A stretch of 64,000 bases of DNA from the NCBI RefSeq assembly GCF_001310635.1, contig NZ_BAXR01000001.1:496001-560000 (forward strand), in the 5' to 3' direction. Under the pieces are notes generated by a model. That model was not told the DNA's origin. It was given only the letters and a program-made list of their open reading frames with translations, and searched no databases. Positions 53,914 to 62,640 of this stretch are shown in pieces. The DNA is from Bacillus sp. JCM 19034 (lineage in GTDB: Bacteria; Bacillota; Bacilli; Bacillales; Bacillaceae_D). Position 1 is the stretch's first letter. Each line of letters begins with the position of its first letter. Both the position numbers and the translations under genes were made by a program.

Positions 53914-53946
53914 TTAGTTTTTTATAGAGGGAGTTCGCGAACCTCT
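53914..53946 (-). promoter_or_regulatory. PreQ1-I riboswitch aptamer
   Basis: On the minus strand the 33 bases read AGAGGTTCGCGAACTCCCTC followed by TATAAAAAACTAA, matching the compact preQ1-I consensus: P1 AGAGGTTC, the ACTCCCT loop strand and the A-rich tail ATAAAAAACTA that forms the H-type pseudoknot. It controls the queCDEF operon in response to preQ1. Confidence 0.93.
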
Positions 53947-54066
53947 TTCTTTCCACCACCATGATAGCATAAAAGACTGGAAAGACGCTAATCTTTTCTC
54001 TCCATGATAATATTGGTATAGTATTTAATGGAAACGATTATTACAATAGAAATGAGGAATGTCTTT

Positions 54067-55298
54067 ATGTCAAGTTTTCAAGAAAAATTAGAGAAATATG
54101 CCGAGCTAGCCGTAAAAGTTGGTGTAAACATTCAAGAAGGACAAACACTTGTTATTCGAACACCAATCTCAGCAGTTGAGCTCGTCCGCCTTGTCACGAA
54201 AAAAGCGTATGAAGCAGGAGCAAAAAATGTCCATGTTGAGTGGAGTGACGAAGAAATAACAAAAACAAAATTTGAGCTAGCTCCAGATGAAGCGTTTCAC
54301 GAATTTCCTGAGTGGATCGCCAAAGGCCATGAAACGTTAGCCGAAAAGGGTGCCGCTTTTCTAAGTATTACAGGTTCAAACCCTGATCTGTTAAAAAATG
54401 CTGATCCACAACGAGTTTCTAATTGGAATAAAACTAGCGGTAAGGCAATGGAAGGATTCCGCTCATATGTTATGAGCGATAAAGTAAGCTGGTCAATTGT
54501 TGCTGTTCCTTCTGAAGGCTGGGCACAGAAGGTCTTCCCTGATTTGTCAGTAGATAAAGCAATGGAGCAGCTTTGGGATGCTATTTTTGCGGCAACACGA
54601 ATTGATCTTGCTGACCCTGTATCCGCATGGAAAGAACATTTAGGAACTCTCGATTCGAAAATGAAAACATTGAATGAAAAACATTACCATGCCCTTCATT
54701 ATCAATCTGAAGGAACCGACCTAGTCATTGAATTACCTAAACACACCTTTGGGTTAGTGGGGGAAGTGTTAATAAAGATGGTGTACCTTTTGTAGCAAAC
54801 ATGCCTACTGAGGAAGTTTTCACATCAGCGAAGAAAACAGGAGTTAACGGAACGGTTGCGAGCACAAAGCCATTAAATTATGGCGGTACACTCATTAATC
54901 AATTTTCACTAACATTTAAAGACGGGAAAGTGATTGATTTCAAAGCTGAAGAAGGCTACGAAACTCTAAAGCGTCTACTCGAAACAGACGAGGGCTCTAG
55001 CTTCATTGGTGAAGTTGCACTTGTCCCTCATGATTCACCTATTTCGAATGCCGATATTATTTTCTACAATACGTTATTCGATGAAAATGCCTCCAATCAT
55101 TTAGCTTTAGGCTCCGCCTACGCGTTTAGTATTGAAGGCGGAAAAGAAATGTCAAAAGAAGAGTTAGAAAAGAATGGACTTAACACAAGCTTAACTCACG
55201 TTGATTTTATGATGGGTTCTAGTGATATGAACATCGATGGCGTCTATGAAGACGGCAAACGTGAGCCGATCTTCCGTGATGGAAACTGGGCGTTTTAA
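54067..55298 (+). CDS. ampS: M29-family metal aminopeptidase (AmpS-like), frameshifted
   Basis: Cytosolic leucyl-type aminopeptidase of the thermophilic M29 family. Metal-ligand blocks NMPTEEVFTSAKKTGVNGTV (two Glu/Thr region), SNHLALGSAYAF and SLTHVDFMMGSSDMNIDG (His and Asp ligands) are present. A T3 run at 54748-54750 is one base short, ending the first frame at 54793; the restored join reads WVSGGSVNKDGVPFVANMP. 410 residues, equal to B. subtilis AmpS. ATG 54067 follows GAGGAATG. Transcribed divergently from the que operon. Confidence 0.93.
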
Positions 55299-55311
55299 GA
55301 AAATTAATTCA

Positions 55312-55339
55312 CGTTAGAGTAATGAACGTATCATTGCTC
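55312..55339. terminator. Bidirectional intrinsic terminator
   Basis: CGTTAGAGTAATGA (from 55312) pairs with TCATTGCTCTAGCG (to 55344) with one G-U type and one mismatch pair; it lies between convergent ampS and the GNAT gene and overlaps the latter's last codons. Confidence 0.6.
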
Positions 55340-55890
55340 TAGCGTTCTTTATTATCTGAACGATTCATCTTCTTCCACTCATTCTCTAAAATACTCATTT
55401 CCCATAAACTCCAATATTCATTACCTATTTTTCTCGCGTCTCTATGTAAACCTTCTTTTACGAACCCCACTTTTTCATAACAAGCTATTGCCGAAGTGTT
55501 AAAATCAAAAACAACTAGACTAACTTTCTGTAAGTTAAGTTCATCAAATGCAATTTTGAGAATTTCTTTCATCATTCGTTGACCTATCCCTTTACCTCTT
55601 ACATTTTTATCTCCAACTAACACTTTCCCAACCCTTGCAGATTTGTTTTGTTTGTCAATATTCCCTAGTGAAATATGTCCTACTAAATCCTCAGTGATAG
55701 TATCTATAACACTGTATACGAATACGTGAGAATTAACATCGTTGGCATTCTTCACATAATTCTCTAATTGCCTCTCAGTTAATGGAAAACTAAAATTAGG
55801 ACCACCCCATTGGAGTAAAAATTGTGGAGTGTCGATCCAATCTATTAGTTGTTGAAAATCTGTTCTTTGAAAGAATCTTAATTGAATCAC
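55339..55890 (-). CDS. GNAT acetyltransferase, RimI/SpeG-like
   Basis: 183 residues with a full GNAT core. VGHISLGNIDKQNKSARVGKVLV leads to the acetyl-CoA loop RGKGIGQRMMKEILKIAF, and VFDFNTSAIACYEKVGFVKEG carries the conserved late Tyr. GTG 55890 is the start, behind GGAGGA. First of several single-gene minus-strand units in this accessory stretch. Substrate unknown; resembles ribosomal-protein or aminoglycoside acetyltransferases in shape only. Confidence 0.85.
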   Translation of the reverse strand: MIQLRFFQRTDFQQLIDWIDTPQFLLQWGGPNFSFPLTERQLENYVKNANDVNSHVFVYSVIDTITEDLVGHISLGNIDKQNKSARVGKVLVGDKNVRGKGIGQRMMKEILKIAFDELNLQKVSLVVFDFNTSAIACYEKVGFVKEGLHRDARKIGNEYWSLWEMSILENEWKKMNRSDNKER

Positions 55891-56251
55891 AACCTTCCTC
55901 CTTGTTCCTATACTTTATAGTCATACTTAAACTCTAAAACATGATCCGCTGCAACTAATTGATTTACTTCACTGTAAGATCAGGTACTGTAAGCACATAT
56001 GGATATAACAATTATGGGTACTATAGAAATTATCTTCAATCTTTCACATTCTTTTTTAATAGTATTATTATAGAGTTAAATTGGCCTCTTTATTTTAACA
56101 TTAATTCCCTTTTACTTTTTTTTGGAGTATTCGTTCGTTCAATAATATTTTACCTTTTAAGATAGATACAATAATGTAGAACCTAACCTGCACTAGGAAG
56201 AATACAACTGTTTCACTACATTTTTTACAAAAGTCAGATTGTGTTAAAAAT
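55891..56251. other. Intergenic region with one copy of the 25-bp direct repeat
   Basis: AT-rich, no supported gene; a 68-codon plus-strand open frame here has no ribosome site and low-complexity content. Contains the direct repeat copy at 56090-56114. Confidence 0.6.
56090..56114 (+). repeat. 25-bp direct repeat, copy 1
   Basis: An exact 25-base match to 61370-61394 in the same orientation (begins TTATTTTAACATTAATTCCC). The match breaks at both ends, so it is not part of a long duplicated gene. The two copies bracket 5.25 kb of small minus-strand genes. Confidence 0.85.
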
Positions 56252-56822
56252 CTATAACATACTCTCCAATCTATTCTTTACAGTTCTCCATTCACTTTCA
56301 ATAACACTGTAAAATACAGAGTTTCTGTAGGACCCGTTTTTACGTATCATATGATTTCTTAAAATTCCTTCCTTTACAGCACCTATTTTTTCTATTGCTT
56401 TTTGTGACCTTATATTTTGTTCATCTGTTTTGAATTGAACTCGGATAAAGTTTAAAGGTTTCAAAGCAAAATCTTAATAACAAGTATTTACATTCTGTAT
56501 TGATACGTGTTCCCCAAACAGATGGAGAATACCAAGTCCACCCTATTTCCAAACTTTTATGTGTATTTGATATATTAAGAAAACGTGTGGTGCCAACAAT
56601 GTTGTTGTTACTACGAAGCAACACAACTAGCGGTAGTTCTATTCCAGATTCCTTTTTGCATAATGCCTCTTCTACAAAAGTGTTCATATCATTTATAGTT
56701 ATAATTTCCGTTGGCAAGTGTTTCCAAATCATCTTATCCTTACTTATATTATATAATTCTTGTACATGGTTTCGCTTTAACGGTACAATGCGAATTTTCT
56801 CCCCTACCAACTCATCAAACAT
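56252..56822 (-). CDS. GNAT acetyltransferase, RimJ/RimL-like, frameshifted
   Basis: About 190 residues after repair. Starts MFDELVGEKIRIVPLKRNHV; the core carries SLEIGWTWYSPSVWGTRINTECKYLLL, typical of RimJ/RimL-type N-acetyltransferases, and the second part RVQFKTDEQNIRSQKAIEKI with GAVKEGILRNHMI. The frame changes near plus-strand AAA 56454-56456; an extra base is the simplest explanation. ATG 56822 is preceded by a weak GGGGAAAG. Acetylates an alpha-amino group or small molecule; the target is unknown. The 261 bases upstream hold no gene. Confidence 0.82.
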
Positions 56823-57083
56823 AATAGTCTTTCCCCTATTCACCTTTAGTTTTTACACAAATTAACAATAAGATAACAATCCCACACTCTATGCTTAAAC
56901 AAAAACGGTCACTACCATTGAGCCTTCAATATAATTAAGTATTATAAAGCATATTTTAGATTGTAACGAGCAATCGAAACGTCCCTTATGAGTGATACTC
57001 TCTATTTGTGATTTCAAATGCCTACTTCACTAGTCCTATACTACCAAAAGAAAGCATCTCCCTTCTAAAAGAAATGCTTATCA

Positions 57084-57491
57084 CTAGCATAAATCTAAGG
57101 CGATGGCTGAGAGTCTATCTCTTAGGACTAACTGAACTTTTCTTGCTTTTTCATTGATGTTTATAATATCTTCTGATTGTATTTCCCAAGATAACTTTGT
57201 TTCATTTTCTAATATTTTTATTTGCTCCTCAATCAACTGGGAATGCTTTTCGTAAATCTTAATCGCAACAATTTCATCATTAAATTCCTCTGGTAAACGA
57301 TAATTCAGTCCGTAAAACCAATCTTGAAAATTTTCTTTGCTATTTTGTCGAAACCTCTTTTCTAAAACAACCATTATGTCTTCGACAATTTCCTTATTAA
57401 ATCCGATTTCATACATCTTTTTTTTGATATTTTCCAAGTTAATATTTACTAATAAATCTCTATCTTTAAACCCAAAAAGCTCCTTAAACAT
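57084..57491 (-). CDS. Hypothetical helical protein, 135 residues
   Basis: Charged, mostly helical protein starting MFKELFGFKDRDLLVNINLE, with a possible coiled coil in the second half (KHSQLIEEQIKILENETKL). ATG 57491 follows AGGAGGAAG. No signal peptide, membrane helix or known motif. Not recognised. Confidence 0.65.
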   Translation of the reverse strand: MFKELFGFKDRDLLVNINLENIKKKMYEIGFNKEIVEDIMVVLEKRFRQNSKENFQDWFYGLNYRLPEEFNDEIVAIKIYEKHSQLIEEQIKILENETKLSWEIQSEDIININEKARKVQLVLRDRLSAIALDLC

Positions 57492-57540
57492 TGTTTCTTC
57501 CTCCTAAATCATTCCTACAATATTTTGGCTCCATTTTAGC

Positions 57541-57573
57541 GAAAAAACGCTCCTGCTTCTGTTAAAAAAGGAG
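57541..57573 (-). terminator. Intrinsic terminator after the nucleotidyltransferase gene
   Basis: GCTCCT near 57550 and AGGAG near 57570 form a short stem; on the minus strand it is followed by CGTTTTTTCGC. It lies about 55 bases beyond the stop at 57628. Confidence 0.6.
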
Positions 57574-57627
57574 GGATTAACTAATGCACCTGTATACTTT
57601 TTTTTGCAGGGTGCAACGTCCATTTAC

Positions 57628-58509
57628 TTAATATATTTCCTTTGCATTTATAGGTAAATCTCTGACGTCTTTAAGATATTTAGTCATGTTTTTATCATCT
57701 TCAATTGGATACGTGAATTGAAAATGCTTAGCAACATCTTGGGATAAGATTCTAAACAATTCACAAGTAACAAATATTGAATCCCACATAGTAGAATAAT
57801 CAGAACTTGAATAGGTTCTTTCATACATTTCCCATAATGAATCTGGTAGGTATTGCTTAAAATACTTCCCGAACTTTCCAGTTGAAACTTGGAACTCTTG
57901 TTGGATCCCAATCCACCATGTAACCATTTTATCCAAAGATTCTCTTGTCGTGTGTTCAAACATGAGTTTTGCATACGGAAGCTCATCACGCCAAATGCCC
58001 TTTGCGACGTTTTGTAAACACCACCAGAAATTGTTTGTATAACTTTCATACTCTGCTTTGGTTGGCTTTTTAACATGGTAATCAATATCAGTAGGACAAG
58101 GAATTGCTGGCAAAAGGTTATCTTTGTCCATTAAGGGCAAAGTAAGCTTATCTTTACCATACTCTTCAATCATGATTTCTTTTGTTTGGAGACGAAGGTC
58201 GATGCGATTTCCATCTGAAAAAAGCATTAAAAAACCATAAGACATTATGAAATTTAAATCGATATTTCTGCCAAAATCATTTTTGTCTGGTTCCTGCATC
58301 ATGATTAATTCTCCAAATTCACTAATCCACTTCTTATCCTCTATAAAAGTTATCGTTTCCGTCACGACAAACACAACATCATAATCTTGAAAAATATCTT
58401 TTGGAACATTCGGATTTGTTCTTGAGCCATTCATATAAACGGCCCGGATACGTTCATCTTCTTTTGCAAAGTTTATTATAAGTTCTATCATTTCTTTTTC
58501 ATTTCTCAA
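57628..58509 (-). CDS. Aminoglycoside 6-adenylyltransferase-like protein, ANT(6)/AadK family
   Basis: 293 residues. The nucleotidyltransferase signature YMNGSRTNPN, followed by the metal-binding aspartates in FQDYDVVFVV and the third acidic strand NRIDLRLQT, matches the ANT(6) group (AadE/AadK), which adenylates streptomycin. B. subtilis carries the chromosomal homologue aadK at 284 residues. The C-terminal helical half (FWWCLQNVAKGIWRDELPYA, MVTWWIGIQQEF) is also family-typical. A stand-alone gene without mobile elements next to it, so probably intrinsic. Activity on the drug is inferred only. Confidence 0.88.
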   Translation of the reverse strand: MRNEKEMIELIINFAKEDERIRAVYMNGSRTNPNVPKDIFQDYDVVFVVTETITFIEDKKWISEFGELIMMQEPDKNDFGRNIDLNFIMSYGFLMLFSDGNRIDLRLQTKEIMIEEYGKDKLTLPLMDKDNLLPAIPCPTDIDYHVKKPTKAEYESYTNNFWWCLQNVAKGIWRDELPYAKLMFEHTTRESLDKMVTWWIGIQQEFQVSTGKFGKYFKQYLPDSLWEMYERTYSSSDYSTMWDSIFVTCELFRILSQDVAKHFQFTYPIEDDKNMTKYLKDVRDLPINAKEIY

Positions 58510-58699
58510 TTACTTCCCCTCCTATTTAATAGCTAGTTTATTAACAAAATACAATGGAGAAGCTTGTGAGTGGGATAAATTCAATCTAACTGGTAAGCAT
58601 TCACCATCTGTCTCCTTCATTCTTTCGAATAATTTAAATGTCTTCGGTTATATACAGAATGAACTGTGTCACCTAATAGAGTCGAAGCAACTAAATAAT

Positions 58700-59233
58700 T
58701 CATTCCGTACTTATGTAATCTAAAACAAGATCGACTCTTTCATTAATTGTATAATCCCCTTCAATTTTTAATACTGGACAAGACAATTCTGCCATCCAAT
58801 GCTCATGTAACGCTTTACTTCTAACGTCCATTCCAGCACTATCATATAGGGAGGCCCATTCTAAAAATGTCTTTGATTGATCATATTTGCTACCACCAGC
58901 TACTATTTCATTTCCATAACGCTCGAATTCCCTCTGTTTTAGCCTTTCAAGCCTGATGTCTTGAGGAATCGATAAAAATATAACTAGATCGAAATAATGT
59001 TTGAAATGATCACCCCAACCACAAACTGCACCGGAAAGAATCCAGTTTTCATATAATGATAAATCTTTTTCAAGTAGCATTCTTCTTTCAGGTACGTCTC
59101 TTTGTTTCGTGAATTTAGTTGTCCAAAAGTAATCATCGCTATCTAGATGGGTATGAGCCAACACCTTTGATAATGAAGAACCAAGTGTTGTAGTACCTGC
59201 TCCAGAAGCCCCCAATATGTGAATTTTTTTCAC
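58700..59233 (-). CDS. P-loop kinase-like protein (adenylate-kinase-related AAA)
   Basis: 177 residues. Walker A is ILGASGAGTTTLGSSLSK, with GTTT instead of the usual GKST/GKTT; the LID-like basic segment RLERLKQREFERYG is present. It belongs to small kinase-like ATPases related to FlaR/adenylate kinase. The lysine of Walker A is replaced by threonine, as seen in some of these relatives, so phosphotransfer should not be assumed. ATG 59233, with GGAGAATA upstream. Single-gene unit. Confidence 0.78.
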   Translation of the reverse strand: MKKIHILGASGAGTTTLGSSLSKVLAHTHLDSDDYFWTTKFTKQRDVPERRMLLEKDLSLYENWILSGAVCGWGDHFKHYFDLVIFLSIPQDIRLERLKQREFERYGNEIVAGGSKYDQSKTFLEWASLYDSAGMDVRSKALHEHWMAELSCPVLKIEGDYTINERVDLVLDYISTE

Positions 59234-59255
59234 TATTATTCTCCTTTATTTACCT

Positions 59256-59417
59256 TTATGTAAATGTTTCTTTAAAGAAAAAGTAATTTTCAGGTGCCTT
59301 TTTACCTGTTTCTTCAAGTATTATTCTTCTGACTTCCGACTCAGTTACCTCATCATATTCCAATCTAACAATTCTAGCTCTTAATAGTTCTTCATTTAAA
59401 ACACCTTGCGAATCCAT
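59256..59417 (-). CDS. Small hypothetical protein, 53 residues
   Basis: Starts MDSQGVLNEELLRARIVRLE and ends ENYFFFKETFT; acidic and helical. ATG 59417 has CAGGTG seven bases upstream. It ends 23 bases before the kinase-like gene, so the two may be one operon. No family recognised. Confidence 0.5.
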   Translation of the reverse strand: MDSQGVLNEELLRARIVRLEYDEVTESEVRRIILEETGKKAPENYFFFKETFT

Positions 59418-59470
59418 GAGTATTCACCTGCTCACATTACTTATTCTTGAAACTCCATTGATTTCATTAA

Positions 59471-60060
59471 CTAGAGTGCATGTTCCTCTTGTTGATCCAC
59501 ATCCACATTACATGTATCCCAAAAATTATAGCAAGATGCTTCATAAGTAAATTTAATATTTTTTTGATATAAATTAGATTTTATATAACTAAAAAAACGA
59601 TATACTTTAAATCCTCTTTTTGTTTCATATACATCCTTAGCATAATAATATGTATTGTCTTCAAAATAAATTTCTCGTAATTCCCCTCATACCCCCCAGC
59701 TAGGCTAGATAAGACGCTTAATTGAGTATCTATTGAATCGGTTAAACCACTATGTTCATATTGGAGCCTAGCACGATATACTAAATTATCACCATACATC
59801 TCCATTATGCTCATACTTTCTCTTCCATCACCTTGTTGGTAATAATATTCAGATTCAGTTACCGCATTCTCCGGAAACCAAATCGTATACCCTCCTGTTT
59901 TCGATTCAAACAAATAAAACCCTTCCTCCACTTCCTTCGTCGACTTCATAAATTCTCGCGTAAATTCATCTTCAAACGCAGGAACATCTGGTGCATTCAT
60001 CATACATCCTCCTGTTACCATCATCACTTGAACTAAGGCGATTCCTTTCAGCTTTCGCAA
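59471..60060 (-). CDS. Lipoprotein of unknown function, frameshifted
   Basis: TTG 60060 after AAAGGAGGAGG gives MRKLKGIALVQVMMVTGGC, a lipoprotein signal with lipobox VTGGC. The mature part contains FYLFESKTGGYTIWFPENAV and a mixed alpha/beta domain. Plus-strand C4 at 59683-59686 is one base short; repaired, the frame continues ELREIYFEDNTYYYAKDVYE and ends at 59471, about 197 residues in all. I know of similar lipoproteins in Bacillus without assigned roles. Confidence 0.72.
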
Positions 60061-60360
60061 AGAACCTCCTCCTTTCATCGATGCTCTTCTCATTCTGGCA
60101 TAAGTTATCCATTTTTTTCAATTAGTATTTGGGGATTTTTCTTTTTAAGGCATTTGCACTGTGGCTTTCTACGGGTATTACTAGCAGTTTCGGAGTGGTG
60201 TTTACGATTTATGTTTCAAGTTTCAATCTTATAGCTTGCATTAGATTGTGCCCTCTCACGATTAAAGGTAGGAAATATGGTCTTTTTATATTAAGGTAGG
60301 GATCGTTTTAATTTGGAAGACATTAATCCATATTTCTCTGTACTATTTCCCTAGCGTTAG

Positions 60361-61069
60361 TTAACATCTAACATACTTACGTTTGAACCCAATCCTCCCT
60401 TTTTCTATGTCTTTTTGAATACTTTCATAAGCGTTCAAAAGACTAGGTTTTTCTTGTCTCGTTTGACTTCCACTATTCCAACTTCCTTTGCTATCTCGAC
60501 TGCCTTCTCATGTAATGGCAAATATGAAACCCCCACGTTATATAGAAAATTATTCATTGAAGCTTTCGTTCTCTCAGGTGAACGATGAATAGAATTTTTC
60601 AGCGAATCAAGCTTATTGGCAATCTTACTTTTGGAAAATTCATCGTCATTTCGATTCCCTATAAGCCAGCAATAACAACTCCACCCTGCTGACATTCTTA
60701 ACTCATCACCGCTTTCAATCCATTTATCAGCAACGTCTTGTGCCATACCTGATTCTGATAAAGTTACGGCTACGACATAATCTGAAAGCATATAAAAATA
60801 TGCATCATCCATCCAACGGTCATAATCCGACTCCGTCATAGCATTTGGGTCTGCAATAATGCCTGCAAAATACATGGCATCGTAGTTCCCCGTCGCATAT
60901 AACTCCTCTGCTAAACGTTGGTTTATTTTTATTTTCTTTGCCATTGGTTTCATAGCACCGGTAGCCACACCAAATAGAGGCTCACGGCACCATTGGAAAT
61001 GTATATTTTTTTCGTTCGTTCCTTACCGAGTGCTTCAAGTTCTTGCATAATCGTTATTAAATCCATCAT
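60361..61069 (-). CDS. DNA alkylation repair protein, AlkD-like HEAT-repeat fold (two frame breaks)
   Basis: About 236 residues after repair. It reads MQELEALGKERTKKIYISNG then REPLFGVATGAMKPMAKKIK, and LAEELYATGNYDAMYFAGII; the helical HEAT-like repeats with SAGWSCYCWLIG and KAVEIAKEVGIVEV are typical of the AlkD family of alkyl-base glycosylases. Bases are missing at plus-strand GG 60986-60987 and at T5 60448-60452; the second restores DKKKPSLLNAYESIQKDIEK. ATG 61069 or 61066 is the start. Some family members lack glycosylase activity, so the role is provisional. Confidence 0.8.
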
Positions 61070-61118
61070 TTGTCACTTCCCTAGGATCGCCTCCATAAGT
61101 TACGTATGAAAATGACTT

Positions 61119-61316
61119 CTATTGTTTGAACTTTTTCACATGATACAATATAAAGCCGATGAACAGTCCACCTAATGCAAAACCTAGAAAGTTAGGCAAA
61201 TAAGAAACAGGCTTAATCGGTTCACCTGAAATATTGTCAATTAGTAATAAAAGAGAGATTACCGTTAACGGAAATACGGTCATCCAGAGTAACATTGATT
61301 TCATTAACCTAGACAT
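61119..61316 (-). CDS. Small membrane protein, 65 residues
   Basis: Two predicted helices (LLWMTVFPLTVISLLLLI and FLGFALGGLFIGFILYHV) and a basic tail KKFKQ. ATG 61316 follows AAAGGGAGA. Ends about 50 bases before the AlkD-like gene. No family recognised. Confidence 0.6.
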   Translation of the reverse strand: MSRLMKSMLLWMTVFPLTVISLLLLIDNISGEPIKPVSYLPNFLGFALGGLFIGFILYHVKKFKQ

Positions 61317-61369
61317 AATATCTCCCTTTATGAAAACACTGACATCAAACAGGTCATTTACAGTTCACA

Positions 61370-61394
61370 TTATTTTAACATTAATTCCCTTTTA
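61370..61394 (+). repeat. 25-bp direct repeat, copy 2
   Basis: Identical to 56090-56114 in the same orientation. It lies upstream of the small membrane protein gene, close to a hairpin at 61404-61434. Confidence 0.85.
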
Positions 61395-61809
61395 TTTACA
61401 TAGAAAAAACGCCCCTAATAAAAGGAACGCCTTTTTGTGTAATCTTAGCCATCCCTTACTAGTGGATTGGGACGGGATAATTCCTGCCTTATCCATTATA
61501 AAGGACTTTCTCTTTGCACAAAGTAAGATTATTGAACATTTTGAGTATTCCTTATACTCAAATTAAATTAATGCAACACTAGTAATATTCTTAATTACTT
61601 TTTTATTTCTTCCTACTGTATCGCTAAAGACAGATGCGTCAAAATTCATTAGACTACTTTTCCCTTTTATATATCCTGCAAAAGAAGACACGCTTATCTT
61701 TGGATACTGACCAAAGTAAGTATGTGATCCTTACAAGCTACACCTTTCCTTTGCATAATGTTCTTAACATATCCCGCTTGTCTTCTATTCAATCTCACAA
61801 AATAAAAAA

Positions 61810-61838
61810 CAGGCAACCTCTTATCCCAAAGTCACCTG
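61810..61838 (-). terminator. Intrinsic terminator after the tyrosine phosphatase gene
   Basis: CAGGCAAC (61810-61817) pairs with GTCACCTG (61831-61838) with two G-U pairs on the minus strand, followed by T6. It ends the phosphonate-type operon. Confidence 0.7.
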
Positions 61839-61852
61839 CCACTCCATGCTTT

Positions 61853-62602
61853 CTATATATGCTTCACTCCAACACTTATGTCAACACATCTTTTCTTCAC
61901 GCAATCAATCATTTCTTGATCAATATCCTTTGCCAATAGATATTTTTCAAATGTGCCATGTGTTGCAATAATATAATCATACGCTGCTTCAATATATTCC
62001 CTACTTGAATACAGATATGCTTCAGGTACATGAGCAGGTAGAACTCTATCTTTTTTAGATCGATTAAAGGACTCCATATTTGTATATGTCACCTCATAAT
62101 TAGAGATGATATCTTTTCTCTCTACACCTGCTAGCCCAAGTAATAACATCGCTAAAATGCCTGTACGATCTTTCCCAGCTACACAGTGGAACAATATGAC
62201 ACCATCTTCTGCTGTTGCAATCGTATTGAAGATCGTTTTTATTTGTTCGCTATGTTTCAAAAGGAAAATATACGATTCTCCCATCGTCATGTCCTTCGTT
62301 GAATTTAATTCCTGTATCAGCTGTCCCCCCAATGGAATATTATGATAGTTGCAAAACGGCCTTTCAGCTAGAGGATTCAATCTATTCGTAACCTCATCCT
62401 CTCCACGTAAATCAATGACTGTTTTTACACCGTAATCTTCTAAAAATGAAATATCCATCTCAGTCAACTCATGGAGATCACTCGAACGTAAAAATGAATG
62501 CCACTTCATTTGCTCTCCATTATTTGTACTATACCCACCTAATTCACGGCAGTTCTCCACTCCTTCAAGCGGTAAACGTACCCAATGTAACTTTGCATTC
62601 AT
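61853..62602 (-). CDS. Tyrosine/serine-type protein phosphatase (DSP-like, Y_phosphatase3)
   Basis: 249 residues. The catalytic P-loop FHCVAGKDRTGI (CX5R) near residue 140 and the N-terminal block ENCRELGGYSTNNGEQ with VIDLRGEDEV are characteristic of bacterial Y_phosphatase3 enzymes, which remove phosphate from protein or small phosphoesters. ATG 62602, with GGGGA upstream. It lies 39 bases after a PhnE-type permease on the same strand, so it is probably the last gene of that operon. This points to use on an imported phosphorus compound, but that is only context. Confidence 0.85.
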   Translation of the reverse strand: MNAKLHWVRLPLEGVENCRELGGYSTNNGEQMKWHSFLRSSDLHELTEMDISFLEDYGVKTVIDLRGEDEVTNRLNPLAERPFCNYHNIPLGGQLIQELNSTKDMTMGESYIFLLKHSEQIKTIFNTIATAEDGVILFHCVAGKDRTGILAMLLLGLAGVERKDIISNYEVTYTNMESFNRSKKDRVLPAHVPEAYLYSSREYIEAAYDYIIATHGTFEKYLLAKDIDQEMIDCVKKRCVDISVGVKHI

Positions 62603-62640
62603 CAAATTTATTTATCCCCTTTCACCTTCTCTAAACGTTA

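Larger units (their letters stand above)
61317..61852. other. Intergenic region with repeat copy 2, hairpins and no convincing gene
   Basis: Holds the direct repeat 61370-61394; a G-U-rich hairpin at about 61404-61434 with a T6 tail on the minus strand; and a perfect 8-bp inverted repeat TTGAGTAT/ATACTCAA (61541-61561). A 28-codon minus-strand open frame near 61560-61650 (MNFDASVFSDTVGRNKK...) has no clear ribosome site. I would not call a gene. Confidence 0.5.

Noticed and set aside
55959-56165. 68-codon plus-strand frame in the intergenic region
   Set aside because: AT-rich, no ribosome site, and it contains the direct repeat; better explained as non-coding.
57684-58085. 133-codon minus-strand frame inside the ANT(6)-like gene
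   Set aside because: Alternative frame within a well-supported gene.
58510-58699. Plus-strand open frame of about 60 codons (reads EACEWDKFNLTGKHSPS)
   Set aside because: No start codon with a ribosome site and no recognisable family; could be chance.
60094-60360. Hydrophobic plus-strand peptide (reads AFALWLSTGITSSFGVVF)
   Set aside because: No start or ribosome site; may be a relic of a transporter gene but the evidence is too thin.
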